A stretch of DNA of 54,940 bases, from the IMG/VR virus record IMGVR_UViG_3300006923_000028, positions 1 to 54,940 of that record, one strand, 5' to 3'. The notes beneath the pieces were generated by a model, which was not told where the DNA came from, ran no database searches, and was given only the letters and a program-made list of their open reading frames with translations. The stretch is from a virus. Both the position numbers and the translations under genes were made by a program. Within the stretch, counting starts at the first letter, position 1. Every line of letters starts with the position of its first letter. Positions 33,665 through 43,207 of the stretch are shown here, in pieces.

Positions 33665-34954
33665 TTATACGACTGCGGTCGTCATCGGGATTGCTGCAAT
33701 GGAGTTACTTACGTTGTAAGTAGCGGTTGCCGGCAGTACCACCTGGTTAGGCGTGACCTTGACGTTCTTCGCGACCATGATTCCCTGGCCTTCGTCATAG
33801 ATTGCAACACCGTATCGTTCACGGAGCTTAATCTTTCGAACATCAACTCGTGGGTCATTCCACTCTTCGGTCATCAGCTCTTCGTCTACAAGAAGGGCAC
33901 CAAGGGCACCAGACTGGAAGACGAACACGTCAGTCAGTAGAGTCTCAGGATCGAAAGGCATAAATGGACTTACGATAATCCTGAATGGGAATGGGAAGTA
34001 CGCGCTTGGTAGCGATGGACCAGAGTCCAGAGCGTTTGCGTAATCCGCAACACCGGATGCGTCAGCGCCATGAGCGTTGCCATCAGGCAGGCCTGGGACG
34101 ATGTCCCTACCCTGACTAATACCGGTGCGGTCACCGTTGTTGAATGGATCTTGGTGTGCAACTCGACCCTGCCACTGCTGGAAGAAACTTCCTGCACCGT
34201 TCTGAAGCGCGAACGCTCGCATAACGGGGTCCTTGACCCACATGAGCCAAGTAAGTGGGTGGCAAAGAATGGTGTCAGGCGTATAGCCGTTGTGCCATGC
34301 TGCTGCCATCAGGTCAAATAGGTCATCCATAATCATAGAACCGTTAGCGGTTCCGTCTAGTGCACGACCGTGCGTTACGCCGAATAGTGACGTGGTTGGG
34401 TCAGCATTGTCATAGGCGACAATACCCAGACCAAGAATGTGCTGCCAGATCTTGCTCTCCTTATGGCGAGCCATTGCCTTACCAGCCTGTCGCATGTACA
34501 GACCCATCAGATCCCAGTCACTGTAGCGAAGCATCTCTTCGGTGAATCCGAAGGCCATTCCGACCTTTCCGACATTCGCCGTAACAGTTGCTCCACCCAG
34601 GTTTGGCTGGTGCTCTGGGTAAGGACCACCCTCAGGAATGTCATCTGCGCTCATAGCACCAAGTGCTGGCATGACAAACTGAGTGTATGGCTTGAACTGA
34701 ACCTTGTCTAGAAGGCTCACACCAATCATGAGAGGCTCCTGGGCCTCCTTGATGATTGAGACGACGACCTTAGGAAGAAGTGGAGAGGCATTACTCGTGT
34801 TGAGAATATCCTTGATATCCATCTTCTTACCGTTCGTGAAGTCGAAACCGTCATTCAGGAACACATTCTTAAGTCGAAGGAAGTCGCCACGGCTAGCAAT
34901 TGCTTCGCCATTTCGATCCTGTAGGCTGACGTTTACGTTTTCGTTAAACCTCAT
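33665..34954 (-). CDS. major capsid protein (HK97 fold)
   Basis: The 429-residue product has the usual size and pattern. The N-terminal arm MRFNENVNVSLQDRNGE is followed by a helical segment. Then come an E-loop region with FVMPALGAMSADDIPEGG, spine-helix-like LMGLYMRQAGKAMARHKE, and P-domain and A-domain segments (YTPDTILCHPLTWLMWV; FPFRIIVSPFMPFDPETLLT). Near the C-terminus are KIKLRERYGVAIYDEGQGI and a short disordered end. A strong AAGGAGAAAGGA ribosome site precedes the ATG, consistent with high expression, and a strong terminator follows. It is preceded by the protease and a 439-residue structural gene. Confidence 0.9.
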   Translation of the reverse strand: MRFNENVNVSLQDRNGEAIASRGDFLRLKNVFLNDGFDFTNGKKMDIKDILNTSNASPLLPKVVVSIIKEAQEPLMIGVSLLDKVQFKPYTQFVMPALGAMSADDIPEGGPYPEHQPNLGGATVTANVGKVGMAFGFTEEMLRYSDWDLMGLYMRQAGKAMARHKESKIWQHILGLGIVAYDNADPTTSLFGVTHGRALDGTANGSMIMDDLFDLMAAAWHNGYTPDTILCHPLTWLMWVKDPVMRAFALQNGAGSFFQQWQGRVAHQDPFNNGDRTGISQGRDIVPGLPDGNAHGADASGVADYANALDSGPSLPSAYFPFPFRIIVSPFMPFDPETLLTDVFVFQSGALGALLVDEELMTEEWNDPRVDVRKIKLRERYGVAIYDEGQGIMVAKNVKVTPNQVVLPATATYNVSNSIAAIPMTTAVV

Positions 34955-34976
34955 TGTTTTTCCTTTCTCCTTAGAA

Positions 34977-36296
34977 TTACCTGTTAATCAGGCTGACTAG
35001 AACTTCCTTGTCTGCGCCTTGTGCATACATGACGGTTGAGGGAAGACCTTCGGTAGCGGTACCTGGCATTCGGTTTACGTTACCCAGCATTGTGTACTGG
35101 GACTTAACTCTATGCATGAGGTCCTTGGGGTAGGTCTTGAATCCGAACACCTGGCCTACTCGGAAGTTAGTCCAAGTAGCATCGCCAACGCCCGTCTCGA
35201 CCGCAAAGTTACTATCAGAGTCACACACCAAGAAGTCACCGTTGCGGATCTCGCGACCAGCAACTGGAACAGCAGATGCGTAAATGCTAACTGCAGCGGG
35301 TGGTACGTCATAACTGAAGTAGGTAATGGTGCCAGTTAGGTTGGCTCCAATCACTGTCTGAGATGCACTGTATAAGAACAGTACACCAGCTTCTGCGTCG
35401 ACATAGTAATCACCAAGAACGGAAAGAGCGTCAGGCCCTGACCGTAGTCGAGTGAGGACACCAGTTCCTGACTCAGTCAGGGGCGCAAATAGCGTAGTAG
35501 GTCCAGCAAGGGGATAATGATCAAGGAACATAGCAAGCCATGTTCCTGTAGCAGATAGGTTATCCCACCGCTCCATTGCAATAACAGAAGCTCTGTCTTG
35601 AAGACGGGGGGTTCCTAGTACTGGAGCAGTAGCCGTAATGGCACCCGGAACCGATTCCGTGGCGACAACCCCAGGAATGTAGGGTAGTCGTAGCTGGTAG
35701 GAGACCAGGACCTGAACCTGGTGCTGAAGACTGAAGTTGTGACTCTTTCGCTGAAGAGCGTTGAACTTCTCGCCGTTGTAGTTAGACCATGCCCAGAATG
35801 CCTGTGCAGCAACCCCTAGTGGGTAACTGACGAAGGCATCGCAAGTCTCACCGGTTTCGATGAGTCCACGATCAATCAGGGCTGTAGTAATATCAGCGGC
35901 TGTGTAGGTAGTTGTACCGTTGACGTCATATACATCTCCGGTTGTTAGGTCAATAGTCTGCTCGGTGAAATCGTCAGCCGTGTATGTGAGGCCGGTTCCT
36001 GCGGCAAACAGGATCTTAAGACCTGCTGGCACGACGTGCTGACTATCTTCCCAATCGCTGACTGCACTCTTAACTGCTTCTGCCTGACGAGTCAGGGAAA
36101 CGATCTTTCCGGGGCTTACAACACTCCAAGCTTCAAAGTGCTTGTCGTATCGTTCCACTGGTAGCCATGGAGCAGGAATAAAATCCCCTGCCAGACGACC
36201 GTGAGGTCCCTTCTCAGAGTGCTCAACGTTAGGGAATAGATTTTCAACATGATCCCACTGACGGTGCGTTGCACTATATCTGTTAGCGTAAGACAT
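34977..36296 (-). CDS. capsid-associated structural protein, 439 residues
   Basis: It is encoded between the protease-scaffold and the major capsid protein. The product starts MSYANRYSATHRQWDH, contains FIPAPWLPVERYDKHFEAWS and a long beta-rich middle with YTADDFTEQTIDLTTGDVYD, then ends with GADKEVLVSLINR. In some phages this position holds a capsid decoration protein, a head vertex protein or a second capsid component. No coiled coil or membrane segment is visible. I do not recognise a family. Confidence 0.6.
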   Translation of the reverse strand: MSYANRYSATHRQWDHVENLFPNVEHSEKGPHGRLAGDFIPAPWLPVERYDKHFEAWSVVSPGKIVSLTRQAEAVKSAVSDWEDSQHVVPAGLKILFAAGTGLTYTADDFTEQTIDLTTGDVYDVNGTTTYTAADITTALIDRGLIETGETCDAFVSYPLGVAAQAFWAWSNYNGEKFNALQRKSHNFSLQHQVQVLVSYQLRLPYIPGVVATESVPGAITATAPVLGTPRLQDRASVIAMERWDNLSATGTWLAMFLDHYPLAGPTTLFAPLTESGTGVLTRLRSGPDALSVLGDYYVDAEAGVLFLYSASQTVIGANLTGTITYFSYDVPPAAVSIYASAVPVAGREIRNGDFLVCDSDSNFAVETGVGDATWTNFRVGQVFGFKTYPKDLMHRVKSQYTMLGNVNRMPGTATEGLPSTVMYAQGADKEVLVSLINR

Positions 36297-36315
36297 TTAG
36301 GTTCTACTCCTTGTA

Positions 36316-38148
36316 TTAGTCCCCATCAGTAACACCTGAAAGGTGCTTCGTGATGTCAAAATCCCTAGGTAATACATCGACTTGCTTCATTCGATGTAGC
36401 CAATTGTTAGCGTGCTCTTTGCTCTCGTACTCTTCTAGCCAACGATAACGCTGGATTTGGGACTCGTAAAGCTTAGATTCTTTCTCAGTGGCATCCTTAA
36501 CGGAGTGCTCAGAGTTAGTTCCTGCACCTGGCAGGGTAGGGTCATCCACTGCCACGTTTGTTACAACACCCGAAGTTCCATCGGGCCTCAGAACCATGTT
36601 ATCAAAGTTAGCTTTCTCTCGCAAGTCATTGAATTCACTTTCAAGCTGAGAGATAGTTTTTTCGGACTGAGCCTCCTTCAAAACATCGAAACTATCTTCC
36701 TTGCTATCAATCATACGGAGAACCGTAGTAAATTCAACAAGTACGTCATGAATTCTAGAAATAGACTCATCACGCTCTTCAGTTAGTTTCTTCTGTGCGG
36801 TAAACATTTCAGACAACTCAGAGCGCATAAAACGCTTATTGTCTGTTGCATCCTTAAGGGTCTGACGCAGATTATCTGCCTCTGTCTTAAGTGTAGTGAA
36901 CTCATCCTGAGCAACGTAGTTACTCAAGTCAACCTCTTCCTTCTTAGGTGCTAGCTCGTACCCCTTGACTACAGCTGCTGATAGAACAGCACCGTAGAGG
37001 GTCTTGAGGCTCGCATCGTCAGAAAAGGCTGGGATAAGCCTTTCAGCTACATCATTAATAGAATGCCCAGAAAGCTCAGAAACAATGTTCTCAACAGAAG
37101 CTCCAGCAAGAGTAAGCATATCTTCTAGCTTAACCTCTTCCTTTGGCTCTTCCTTGACATCGTCTTCCAGCTTTACAGCGGCTTCTGGTTCCTGAGCATC
37201 GTCCTGAAGTTCGACTTCAGTCTCCTCAGGCTGATCGGTATTGGTATCTGCCATGCTCTTCCTACTCCCGTAAGCGTCCGTAAAGGAGAGTGAAATAGGG
37301 TAGGTAAAGAAATCTTCCCGTAAACTCTCCGTCATAATATTGGTGACTTCATGACCGTTATCGTTAACGATCTGGAAGGAAACACTCTGTGCAAGAGTAT
37401 CACCAGGGTTAACTACATAGGAGAAGGCCTCCTCGTAAGTTAGTTTGCCAGGAATGACAAAGCATCCATCGGCTCCAGGCTCATGATCACACATACCGTC
37501 CTTAATAAAGTCAGTATGGCATTCAGAGCAATAGGCTTCATTTGAAGACATTCCAGTAGACACTGTAAGCCACCGCTGATCGAGGATCTTTTCAATAGCA
37601 TCCTGATCATAGATCATTGCGTCAACTACAAGATGCCCAAGTCCTTCCCAATCTCTCTCATAGAGGAGACCTGTTTTCTTGAGATCCTTAACTGCGTCAA
37701 GCCAGTAACCCATTCCCTGCTTACCGTTATGGTCAGACAGTCGGAAGGGAGACTTCCCAAAGCGATCGGTGTGTTTGTTTGTTGCAAAATCATATGCAAC
37801 ATAGTGGTTACCGACTGCCCTACCTAGAACACGCCCTTCACCCTTGCCTCCAAACATACTAGGAGATCCGTCATCGTGACCAACAAGAACTGGCTTGTCG
37901 TATCCGGCGGTTCCACCCCTAGCCCTAGAAAGCATAGAGCCACGTCCCTCTTCTACCTTAGCTGGTAGATAAAGAGCGTGGTTACGCGTGATACGGGCTG
38001 CGTGCTGTGCAATAGACCTCACAAAGAGGCCTTTGCCAGACGATAGATAGCTATCAATAAACGCCACCTTAGCCTTAGTGTCTTCGGGGACTCTAAGACC
38101 AACTGGGGTTACTGTTCGTGAATCGCGAAAAAATGCGACCTTAGACAT
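36316..38148 (-). CDS. prohead protease fused to scaffold-like region
   Basis: The 610-residue product has a protease N-terminal half (about 1-290). It shows PVLVGHDDG with a candidate catalytic His near residue 90 and WLTVSTGMSS with the candidate Ser near 196. Next comes a Cys/His cluster (AYCSECHTDFIKDGMCDHEPG), probably metal-binding. Residues about 300-345 are very acidic (EETEVELQDDAQEPEAA). Residues about 400-525 are long helices likely to form a coiled coil, as in scaffold proteins. A short C-terminal segment is rich in Trp and basic residues. During assembly the protease part cleaves the scaffold and capsid proteins. The gene overlaps the portal gene's end by 8 bases. Confidence 0.8.
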   Translation of the reverse strand: MSKVAFFRDSRTVTPVGLRVPEDTKAKVAFIDSYLSSGKGLFVRSIAQHAARITRNHALYLPAKVEEGRGSMLSRARGGTAGYDKPVLVGHDDGSPSMFGGKGEGRVLGRAVGNHYVAYDFATNKHTDRFGKSPFRLSDHNGKQGMGYWLDAVKDLKKTGLLYERDWEGLGHLVVDAMIYDQDAIEKILDQRWLTVSTGMSSNEAYCSECHTDFIKDGMCDHEPGADGCFVIPGKLTYEEAFSYVVNPGDTLAQSVSFQIVNDNGHEVTNIMTESLREDFFTYPISLSFTDAYGSRKSMADTNTDQPEETEVELQDDAQEPEAAVKLEDDVKEEPKEEVKLEDMLTLAGASVENIVSELSGHSINDVAERLIPAFSDDASLKTLYGAVLSAAVVKGYELAPKKEEVDLSNYVAQDEFTTLKTEADNLRQTLKDATDNKRFMRSELSEMFTAQKKLTEERDESISRIHDVLVEFTTVLRMIDSKEDSFDVLKEAQSEKTISQLESEFNDLREKANFDNMVLRPDGTSGVVTNVAVDDPTLPGAGTNSEHSVKDATEKESKLYESQIQRYRWLEEYESKEHANNWLHRMKQVDVLPRDFDITKHLSGVTDGD

Positions 38149-40303
38149 TCGGCTCTCCTGCAGGAATCACTTCACATCCGCAAAATGGATGGTGAGGTGG
38201 AATTGAATCAATAGTAACAGTATCAAGACGTAGTGTCAATTTAGAGAGCTCTACACACTCTTGACACGGATCTTGAGAACGAATCTCAAACCTAAGTGTC
38301 TCTACACCTTGAATCTTGTATGCTGCAATTCTACCACGACTGTATGCTGCTTTGCGTTCAGTAATGTAGATTGCATTGATACGATTCATGCTGATGTCCA
38401 TTGCTGCCATGATTTCGCGGTTACTTTCTTCTGGATTAATACGACTAACATGACTTGAGATGTCGAAAGCTAAACGTCTAATTACAGAGTTAACACTACT
38501 CTCTACGGATCGAAGCTCATCGGTAAACTCGTGTTCCCATCGATTTAATCCAGTAGAAGAAGCTCCATCTCTAAAGCGTGAAATAGCCAAGGTAATAAGT
38601 CTGTTGGCTGTGTCATTCTGCCATGCCTCGATGACCCCTTCAATCCAGCTAATAGGAGAGCCTACAACAATATGGTACTTCACATCCTTAAGAAGACTAG
38701 AGAAGGCATTAGAGATGAGATGGTCCTTAAAGGCTACCTTGGAGGGGAAACAAAGGGCTTCCTTCTTCTTAGCAGCCGCTGGTGCCCTGGGAAGCTGCGG
38801 CTTAGCCTTGATCTCTCTTTCCTTGTTCTTCTGCCCAGCTTCAATGTCAGACTTCTCAATAGAGGTCATAGGGTTGACAGCAGCAGCACTAGCCATTGGG
38901 CTCGTTGCCATGCTTGCTTGCTTTAACATCTCTAAGGGTTCTACATGTAGCTTAGCGAAGCTTAGTTCTCGTCGTTCGTCGTCAACTTCGAGTGCGTCAA
39001 ATCCAACCATTTCACGAGCTTCATTCTCCATGATAAGGTGTTTGGTGAAGATATCTGCTGCGTGCTCTTCCATTTTGATCTTCTTGTCGATGTCAATTTC
39101 TTTGAACACGAGTGAAGCATCATTGCCAGCCGCCAACGGATCATAGTCAAACTTACCCTCTGCAAGAAGCTCATCTAGAATAAGGAACTTGAACTGACAA
39201 GCGAAGTCATTCTGAACAGCCTTTACTGTATCGATTAACTGAATAGACAGCTGCGCTGCAGTTGCCTTGTTTGCAGTAGCTCCCTCACCAAAGTCAACAG
39301 CACTCATTCCAAGTCCAGCAAACACACGAAGCTTGAAGTGGGTAAGGTAGTTTTCTGCTCTAAGAGCTCTACCTTCACTGCCAATCAGTTCAATCTCGTG
39401 TCTCTCTGGAGTAACCAGTACACCCTCTGGGGGCATGTAACTAATCTCAGAACGGACCACGTCAATCTCTGTAGAGCCATCTGGATATACTTGAGCCGGC
39501 CTGTCGGGAGTTCCTACCTTGTACTGGAATAGAGGGAATAGGTTTTGGTAGATAAGGAGGTCGATGTTTTCTTCAATACGACGTAAAGTCCGGATGTCAT
39601 CGATGACAGGAGTTACCGTAGGAGTGCCTACGGCCCAACCGGCTTTCTTGTTAATGTAGAAATGAACGATATCGTTCTTAGGCCAAGTCTTCTTTCGACC
39701 GTCTTCCATTCGCTGCTGCACATGAGTAATGTGCCCCATGTTGTTTCTCTTAAACTCAATGGTCTCCATGGGAACATGGAAGTATGCAGCAACTGGCTCA
39801 ACAATAGTAAAGGTTCCATTAGCCTTGAAGACTCTTCTAGGGAATCCACCAGAGGCTTTACGGTCTCTAGACTTAACCAGAATAGCATTGCTAAATCGGT
39901 TAAGGTCTCGACCAATATCTTTCTTGAGGTGAGCCCAGGGTTTTCCTTGCGCCCGTTGGGTCTGAGCTAGGCGTTTGTCAACATAGGTTTGGGTATCGGG
40001 GTTAATAGAGACAACCTTATACCCCTCCTTAAACATAAGATTAGTCTTCTTCTCGACAGCACGGGCGAAGTATCCCTCTGCGTCTTCTGCAGACAAGATT
40101 TCATCAAAGTCATACTCTGCTGGCTCAAAACTAGATCTGGATGATCCATCCTTATAGGCAAAGACTCGATTCCTTTGAAGAGGAATCTTTGCAATACGAT
40201 TAGGAACATCAGGATTTGTTTCAGCTCTGTCTAGACTAAGAAGCCTTTCAGATACTGTTCGAGTCCCGTTACGGTCTACTTGAATGTGTCTAATTTTTGC
40301 CAT
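38141..40303 (-). CDS. portal protein fused to Mu gpF-like domain
   Basis: The 720-residue protein has portal features in its first 450 residues: YKVVSINPDTQTYVDKRLAQ, then RTLRRIEENIDLLIYQNLFP and HFKLRVFAGLGMSAVDFGEG. An Ala/Pro/Lys linker (RAPAAAKKKEAL) separates a C-terminal domain with RKAAYSRGRIAAYKIQ and DPCQECVEL near 679, then HHPFCGCEV near 708, the Cys/His signature of Mu gpF-like proteins. Portals form the dodecameric packaging channel, and gpF-like domains are minor head components. The fusion is a known arrangement in some phages. The gene ends a few bases after the protease begins. Confidence 0.85.
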   Translation of the reverse strand: MAKIRHIQVDRNGTRTVSERLLSLDRAETNPDVPNRIAKIPLQRNRVFAYKDGSSRSSFEPAEYDFDEILSAEDAEGYFARAVEKKTNLMFKEGYKVVSINPDTQTYVDKRLAQTQRAQGKPWAHLKKDIGRDLNRFSNAILVKSRDRKASGGFPRRVFKANGTFTIVEPVAAYFHVPMETIEFKRNNMGHITHVQQRMEDGRKKTWPKNDIVHFYINKKAGWAVGTPTVTPVIDDIRTLRRIEENIDLLIYQNLFPLFQYKVGTPDRPAQVYPDGSTEIDVVRSEISYMPPEGVLVTPERHEIELIGSEGRALRAENYLTHFKLRVFAGLGMSAVDFGEGATANKATAAQLSIQLIDTVKAVQNDFACQFKFLILDELLAEGKFDYDPLAAGNDASLVFKEIDIDKKIKMEEHAADIFTKHLIMENEAREMVGFDALEVDDERRELSFAKLHVEPLEMLKQASMATSPMASAAAVNPMTSIEKSDIEAGQKNKEREIKAKPQLPRAPAAAKKKEALCFPSKVAFKDHLISNAFSSLLKDVKYHIVVGSPISWIEGVIEAWQNDTANRLITLAISRFRDGASSTGLNRWEHEFTDELRSVESSVNSVIRRLAFDISSHVSRINPEESNREIMAAMDISMNRINAIYITERKAAYSRGRIAAYKIQGVETLRFEIRSQDPCQECVELSKLTLRLDTVTIDSIPPHHPFCGCEVIPAGEPNV

Positions 40304-40306
40304 AGG

Positions 40307-41818
40307 TTATACGCTAGAAGCTTCAAGCTCTTCAATCCAAGAGGCGACCTCTGTCTGAAGGCTATCGGGTACAGAGCCAATACATGTAGGAATAGTGTAT
40401 GTCTGATTAAGGACAGGGTCATTCACAACTAGGGCACCAGCTTCATTAATGTTAACGCTGAATACGTCGGGAATATCACCGACTTCAATGTCAGGAATTT
40501 CTTCAAGTACGGCAATCACATCTTCAGGAGATAAAGGCACCGTAGGGTCAGTACAAATCTCTTTATTCTGTAAGACCCTAATCATCGCTTCAATGAACAC
40601 GATAAGACGAATGACTTCCGCAATCTGCAAAACTAAGTTCATTTTATCAGTCATTGCCTTCGTTAGCATCCCAATGATTGCTTGGCAACTTTTCTTCCAA
40701 ATATCTGTGAGCTTTTTAATCTTTTGCTCAACACCCTTAAGCTGAGACAGCATTGTATCGAATGAGCTTAGGTCACCAATAGCATACTCTCGATTAATGT
40801 TTGACTCAAACCAGTCAGCAGCAATACGGGTAGCCTTAGCAGCCTTCTTTTCTGCATCGCTAACTGTGTTGCCAGCCTTATTGGCGGCTTGATTAGCTTT
40901 AGGTGTGGCTCCATCAATCTTCTTGATGTTCTTATCGAGGACTTCAGGGGTATCCTTTCCAGCTAATGCAAGTGACTGAGCAGCTGTACTTCTTACTGCA
41001 TCTCCGGCTTCTGCTTCATCGTTTTGATTTACAGGAATGAGGGTTCCCTTACTGAATCCATAATCTCCAGCCCCCATGGCGGGAGCTACATCAATCCCCA
41101 ATGACATATCCTTAAAGGCGTCAAGGAACTGAAAGGCACATTCAAGTGGACCCAAAGCGATTGACCCAATTGCATCAAAGGAAATATAGGATAGAAGAAA
41201 CATGGGAAATAACAACAACCCTACAAGGGCCATCATATCAACCTCAAACTTAAGGCTTTTGATAATTATCTGGACAATCTGAAAACGCAAAGCGGCTAAC
41301 ATTAAGAGAAGGTCTTGCGGACAGAAGAACCTCATGGCATCTACCATCATACAAAGCTCTTCCATGAACTTAGTCTTGTCCATAAGCTTGCTCATCTTGA
41401 GGATGAATGATTCAATAGCAGCAATAAGATCGTCAAACAGACTAAGGAAGCCGGGTTTGGGAAGGTTCTCTGAACAGAAGACTGTTCTCAGATCACAGCT
41501 CTCAAAACTAGGTAGCTTTGCATTAAAGCCGAAACAGTCAGAGAAGGGATTGTTGGGGATAAGGTCTGTATCGATAGTTATCTCAGGAGTCTTAAATCCT
41601 GTAAAGGTTGTCCCTGCATCCTTCATAGCTTGAGCAGCCTCGTGCTGCTCTTGAACATCCCCAAAAACAGAAGCGAGCACAGACGTCTCATCTTCTCTTC
41701 CACGAGCCGATGCCTCATAGGCTTCTATAATTTGAAAGACATCAATCGAGGCAAAGGGAGCCTCCAGAATGAGGTCATCCTCTCTTTGTAGAAATTCTTC
41801 AATTGGGTTTGTGGGCAT
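40307..41818 (-). CDS. hydrophobic head/ejection protein candidate, 503 residues
   Basis: The ATG overlaps the preceding stop in TAATG. Strong hydrophobic segments are visible at about 170-190 (LLLMLAALRFQIVQIIIK), about 195-225 (MMALVGLLLFPMFLLSYISF) and about 395-420 (LVLQIAEVIRLIVFIEAMIR). The intervening region (residues about 250-360) is helical and Ala/Lys-rich. A Cys-containing region lies near the start (NPFSDCFGFNAKLPSFESCD). The position next to the portal suggests an internal head or ejection protein that acts at the membrane during DNA entry. Family unknown. Confidence 0.5.
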   Translation of the reverse strand: MPTNPIEEFLQREDDLILEAPFASIDVFQIIEAYEASARGREDETSVLASVFGDVQEQHEAAQAMKDAGTTFTGFKTPEITIDTDLIPNNPFSDCFGFNAKLPSFESCDLRTVFCSENLPKPGFLSLFDDLIAAIESFILKMSKLMDKTKFMEELCMMVDAMRFFCPQDLLLMLAALRFQIVQIIIKSLKFEVDMMALVGLLLFPMFLLSYISFDAIGSIALGPLECAFQFLDAFKDMSLGIDVAPAMGAGDYGFSKGTLIPVNQNDEAEAGDAVRSTAAQSLALAGKDTPEVLDKNIKKIDGATPKANQAANKAGNTVSDAEKKAAKATRIAADWFESNINREYAIGDLSSFDTMLSQLKGVEQKIKKLTDIWKKSCQAIIGMLTKAMTDKMNLVLQIAEVIRLIVFIEAMIRVLQNKEICTDPTVPLSPEDVIAVLEEIPDIEVGDIPDVFSVNINEAGALVVNDPVLNQTYTIPTCIGSVPDSLQTEVASWIEELEASSV

Positions 41819-42156
41819 TACTCTTCCTCGGGGGTCTCTTCTTCGGAAGCTTCATCGTCATCATCGTCAATCTCAACTAGGTCTTTGAATAGTTTAGTCC
41901 CATCCTTTCCAGTCTCAACGACATCCTTATAGAGAAGAGCTTTCGTCATAGCCTTGGCCCCGCTAAGAGTAAGGCGACCAACAGGAGCACCACCGGTAAA
42001 GCCGGATAGAAGATCTAGAACACGCTGAAGAAGATCAAGGATGTCTTGCATGTCTTCCTTAGCAACAAAGTCTCGGCCTATTTTGGGGAACATTCTTTCG
42101 TACTGCTCCTCAAGCCCCTTCTTCTGCTGTCCACCCTGGTCTGGGGATCTTAACAT
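41818..42156 (-). CDS. small acidic-tailed protein, 112 residues
   Basis: The 112-residue protein has a helical middle (DMQDILDLLQRVLDLLSGF) and a very acidic C-terminus of Glu and Asp (EIDDDDDEASEEETPEEE). It lies 4 bases after the 198-residue gene and overlaps the 503-residue gene in TAATG. Acidic tails of this kind are common in DNA-mimic or packaging accessory proteins, but no function can be named. Confidence 0.5.
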   Translation of the reverse strand: MLRSPDQGGQQKKGLEEQYERMFPKIGRDFVAKEDMQDILDLLQRVLDLLSGFTGGAPVGRLTLSGAKAMTKALLYKDVVETGKDGTKLFKDLVEIDDDDDEASEEETPEEE

Positions 42157-42160
42157 AGAC

Positions 42161-42757
42161 TTACTCCTCTTCCTTCTTCTTAAGTTTTGGGCATGGTGGC
42201 TCGCCCATCTCTTTCTTAAGGGTGGCTTCTAGCTCTTGTTTGCGAAGCTTTTGCCTTAAGTCGAGGGCTTGCTTATACATATCAAAAGTGATGATGTTTG
42301 TTTTCTTTCCATAGAGTCGAGCAATAGCTCTGCGAAGATTAACGTTCTTCTTAGTGTCAACACGAACATCAACCCCACCCGCAGCTCGGACCTTTTTGTC
42401 GATAATAGACCCTAGCTTATTTAAGGTTGCCTGAAGCTCAGTTGCCTTATCAATGCGAGCCCCCAGCTCTTTGCGGGTATCTTCTAAGTCCATATCTGTA
42501 ATGTGGAGCTTAGAGTCATCAATGAATGAAAGTCCAGTTTCAGCATCCGTTACTCTAAAGGGACTGTCTGGGCCTAGAACGTCCGAGACAAGGAGCTTGT
42601 CTGGGGTAATAGGGTTGCCCTCACCATCCACACCAACCCCAACCTCAAGGCCATTCTTGTCTATGGCTGTTCTTGACGATTTAGGAAGAGGTGTATCTTC
42701 TACTATACGAGAAATCTTCTGAAGGATCTCAAGTCCTTTGAGGGGATCAGAGGGCAT
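42161..42757 (-). CDS. helical structural or assembly protein, 198 residues
   Basis: The 198-residue product is helical and charged, ending with KKEMGEPPCPKLKKKEEE. Its N-terminal half mixes polar strands (DKLLVSDVLGPDSPFRVTDA) and its C-terminal half forms a long helix (RKELGARIDKATELQATLNK). It sits in a run of short genes between the terminase and portal genes. A head-assembly or scaffold-accessory role is inferred from position only. Confidence 0.5.
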   Translation of the reverse strand: MPSDPLKGLEILQKISRIVEDTPLPKSSRTAIDKNGLEVGVGVDGEGNPITPDKLLVSDVLGPDSPFRVTDAETGLSFIDDSKLHITDMDLEDTRKELGARIDKATELQATLNKLGSIIDKKVRAAGGVDVRVDTKKNVNLRRAIARLYGKKTNIITFDMYKQALDLRQKLRKQELEATLKKEMGEPPCPKLKKKEEE

Positions 42758-42760
42758 CTA

Positions 42761-43207
42761 TTATGTTCCTATGAGTCGCTGGCTACCAGATACAATCAGA
42801 GAGATATCGGCCTTAACCAGAGCTGGGGTAAGTCCAGGGACAACAACCCTTATATAAAAGGGGTAGTAGCCTGAGACATCTGCTAGAGCGGTATCTCCAA
42901 TAGTTCCAACATTAGCGATGTTATTCCAAGCAATAGCGTCCCACTCTCTCTTGGTAGGACGCCTACTCCCTGCACTGACCTTAACCCCCCAGCCACTACC
43001 CCCCGGGCCTAGAAGGTCATTGCCTGTTGAGGGGTCACTGTCTTGAAACTGAACGGTAAGATCCTCATAGTAATGATTGGGATCATCGTTACGAAGATAG
43101 AGCAAAGTATCTACTGCCTCACCTAGGGTACCGTTATGACTAGTCACAATGGTATTAGCAAAATCAGCGATCTTGATCTTTAAAGAGTCATAAATAGCTA
43201 AGGACAT
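42761..43207 (-). CDS. beta-rich small virion protein, 148 residues
   Basis: The ATG overlaps the 168-residue gene's stop in TAATG. The product has LLYLRNDDPNHYYEDLTVQF, then GWGVKVSAGSRRPTKREWD and YYPFYIRVVVPGL, a beta-sandwich pattern that I associate with small phage structural proteins. A strand-rich fold with one Trp-rich loop suggests a head or decoration component. I cannot place it in a named family. Confidence 0.5.
   Translation of the reverse strand: MSLAIYDSLKIKIADFANTIVTSHNGTLGEAVDTLLYLRNDDPNHYYEDLTVQFQDSDPSTGNDLLGPGGSGWGVKVSAGSRRPTKREWDAIAWNNIANVGTIGDTALADVSGYYPFYIRVVVPGLTPALVKADISLIVSGSQRLIGT

Noticed and set aside
38460-39146. Open frame of 228 codons on the plus strand opposite the portal gene
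   Set aside because: It is antisense to the well supported portal, is of biased composition (Ser/Leu-rich) and shows no family pattern.
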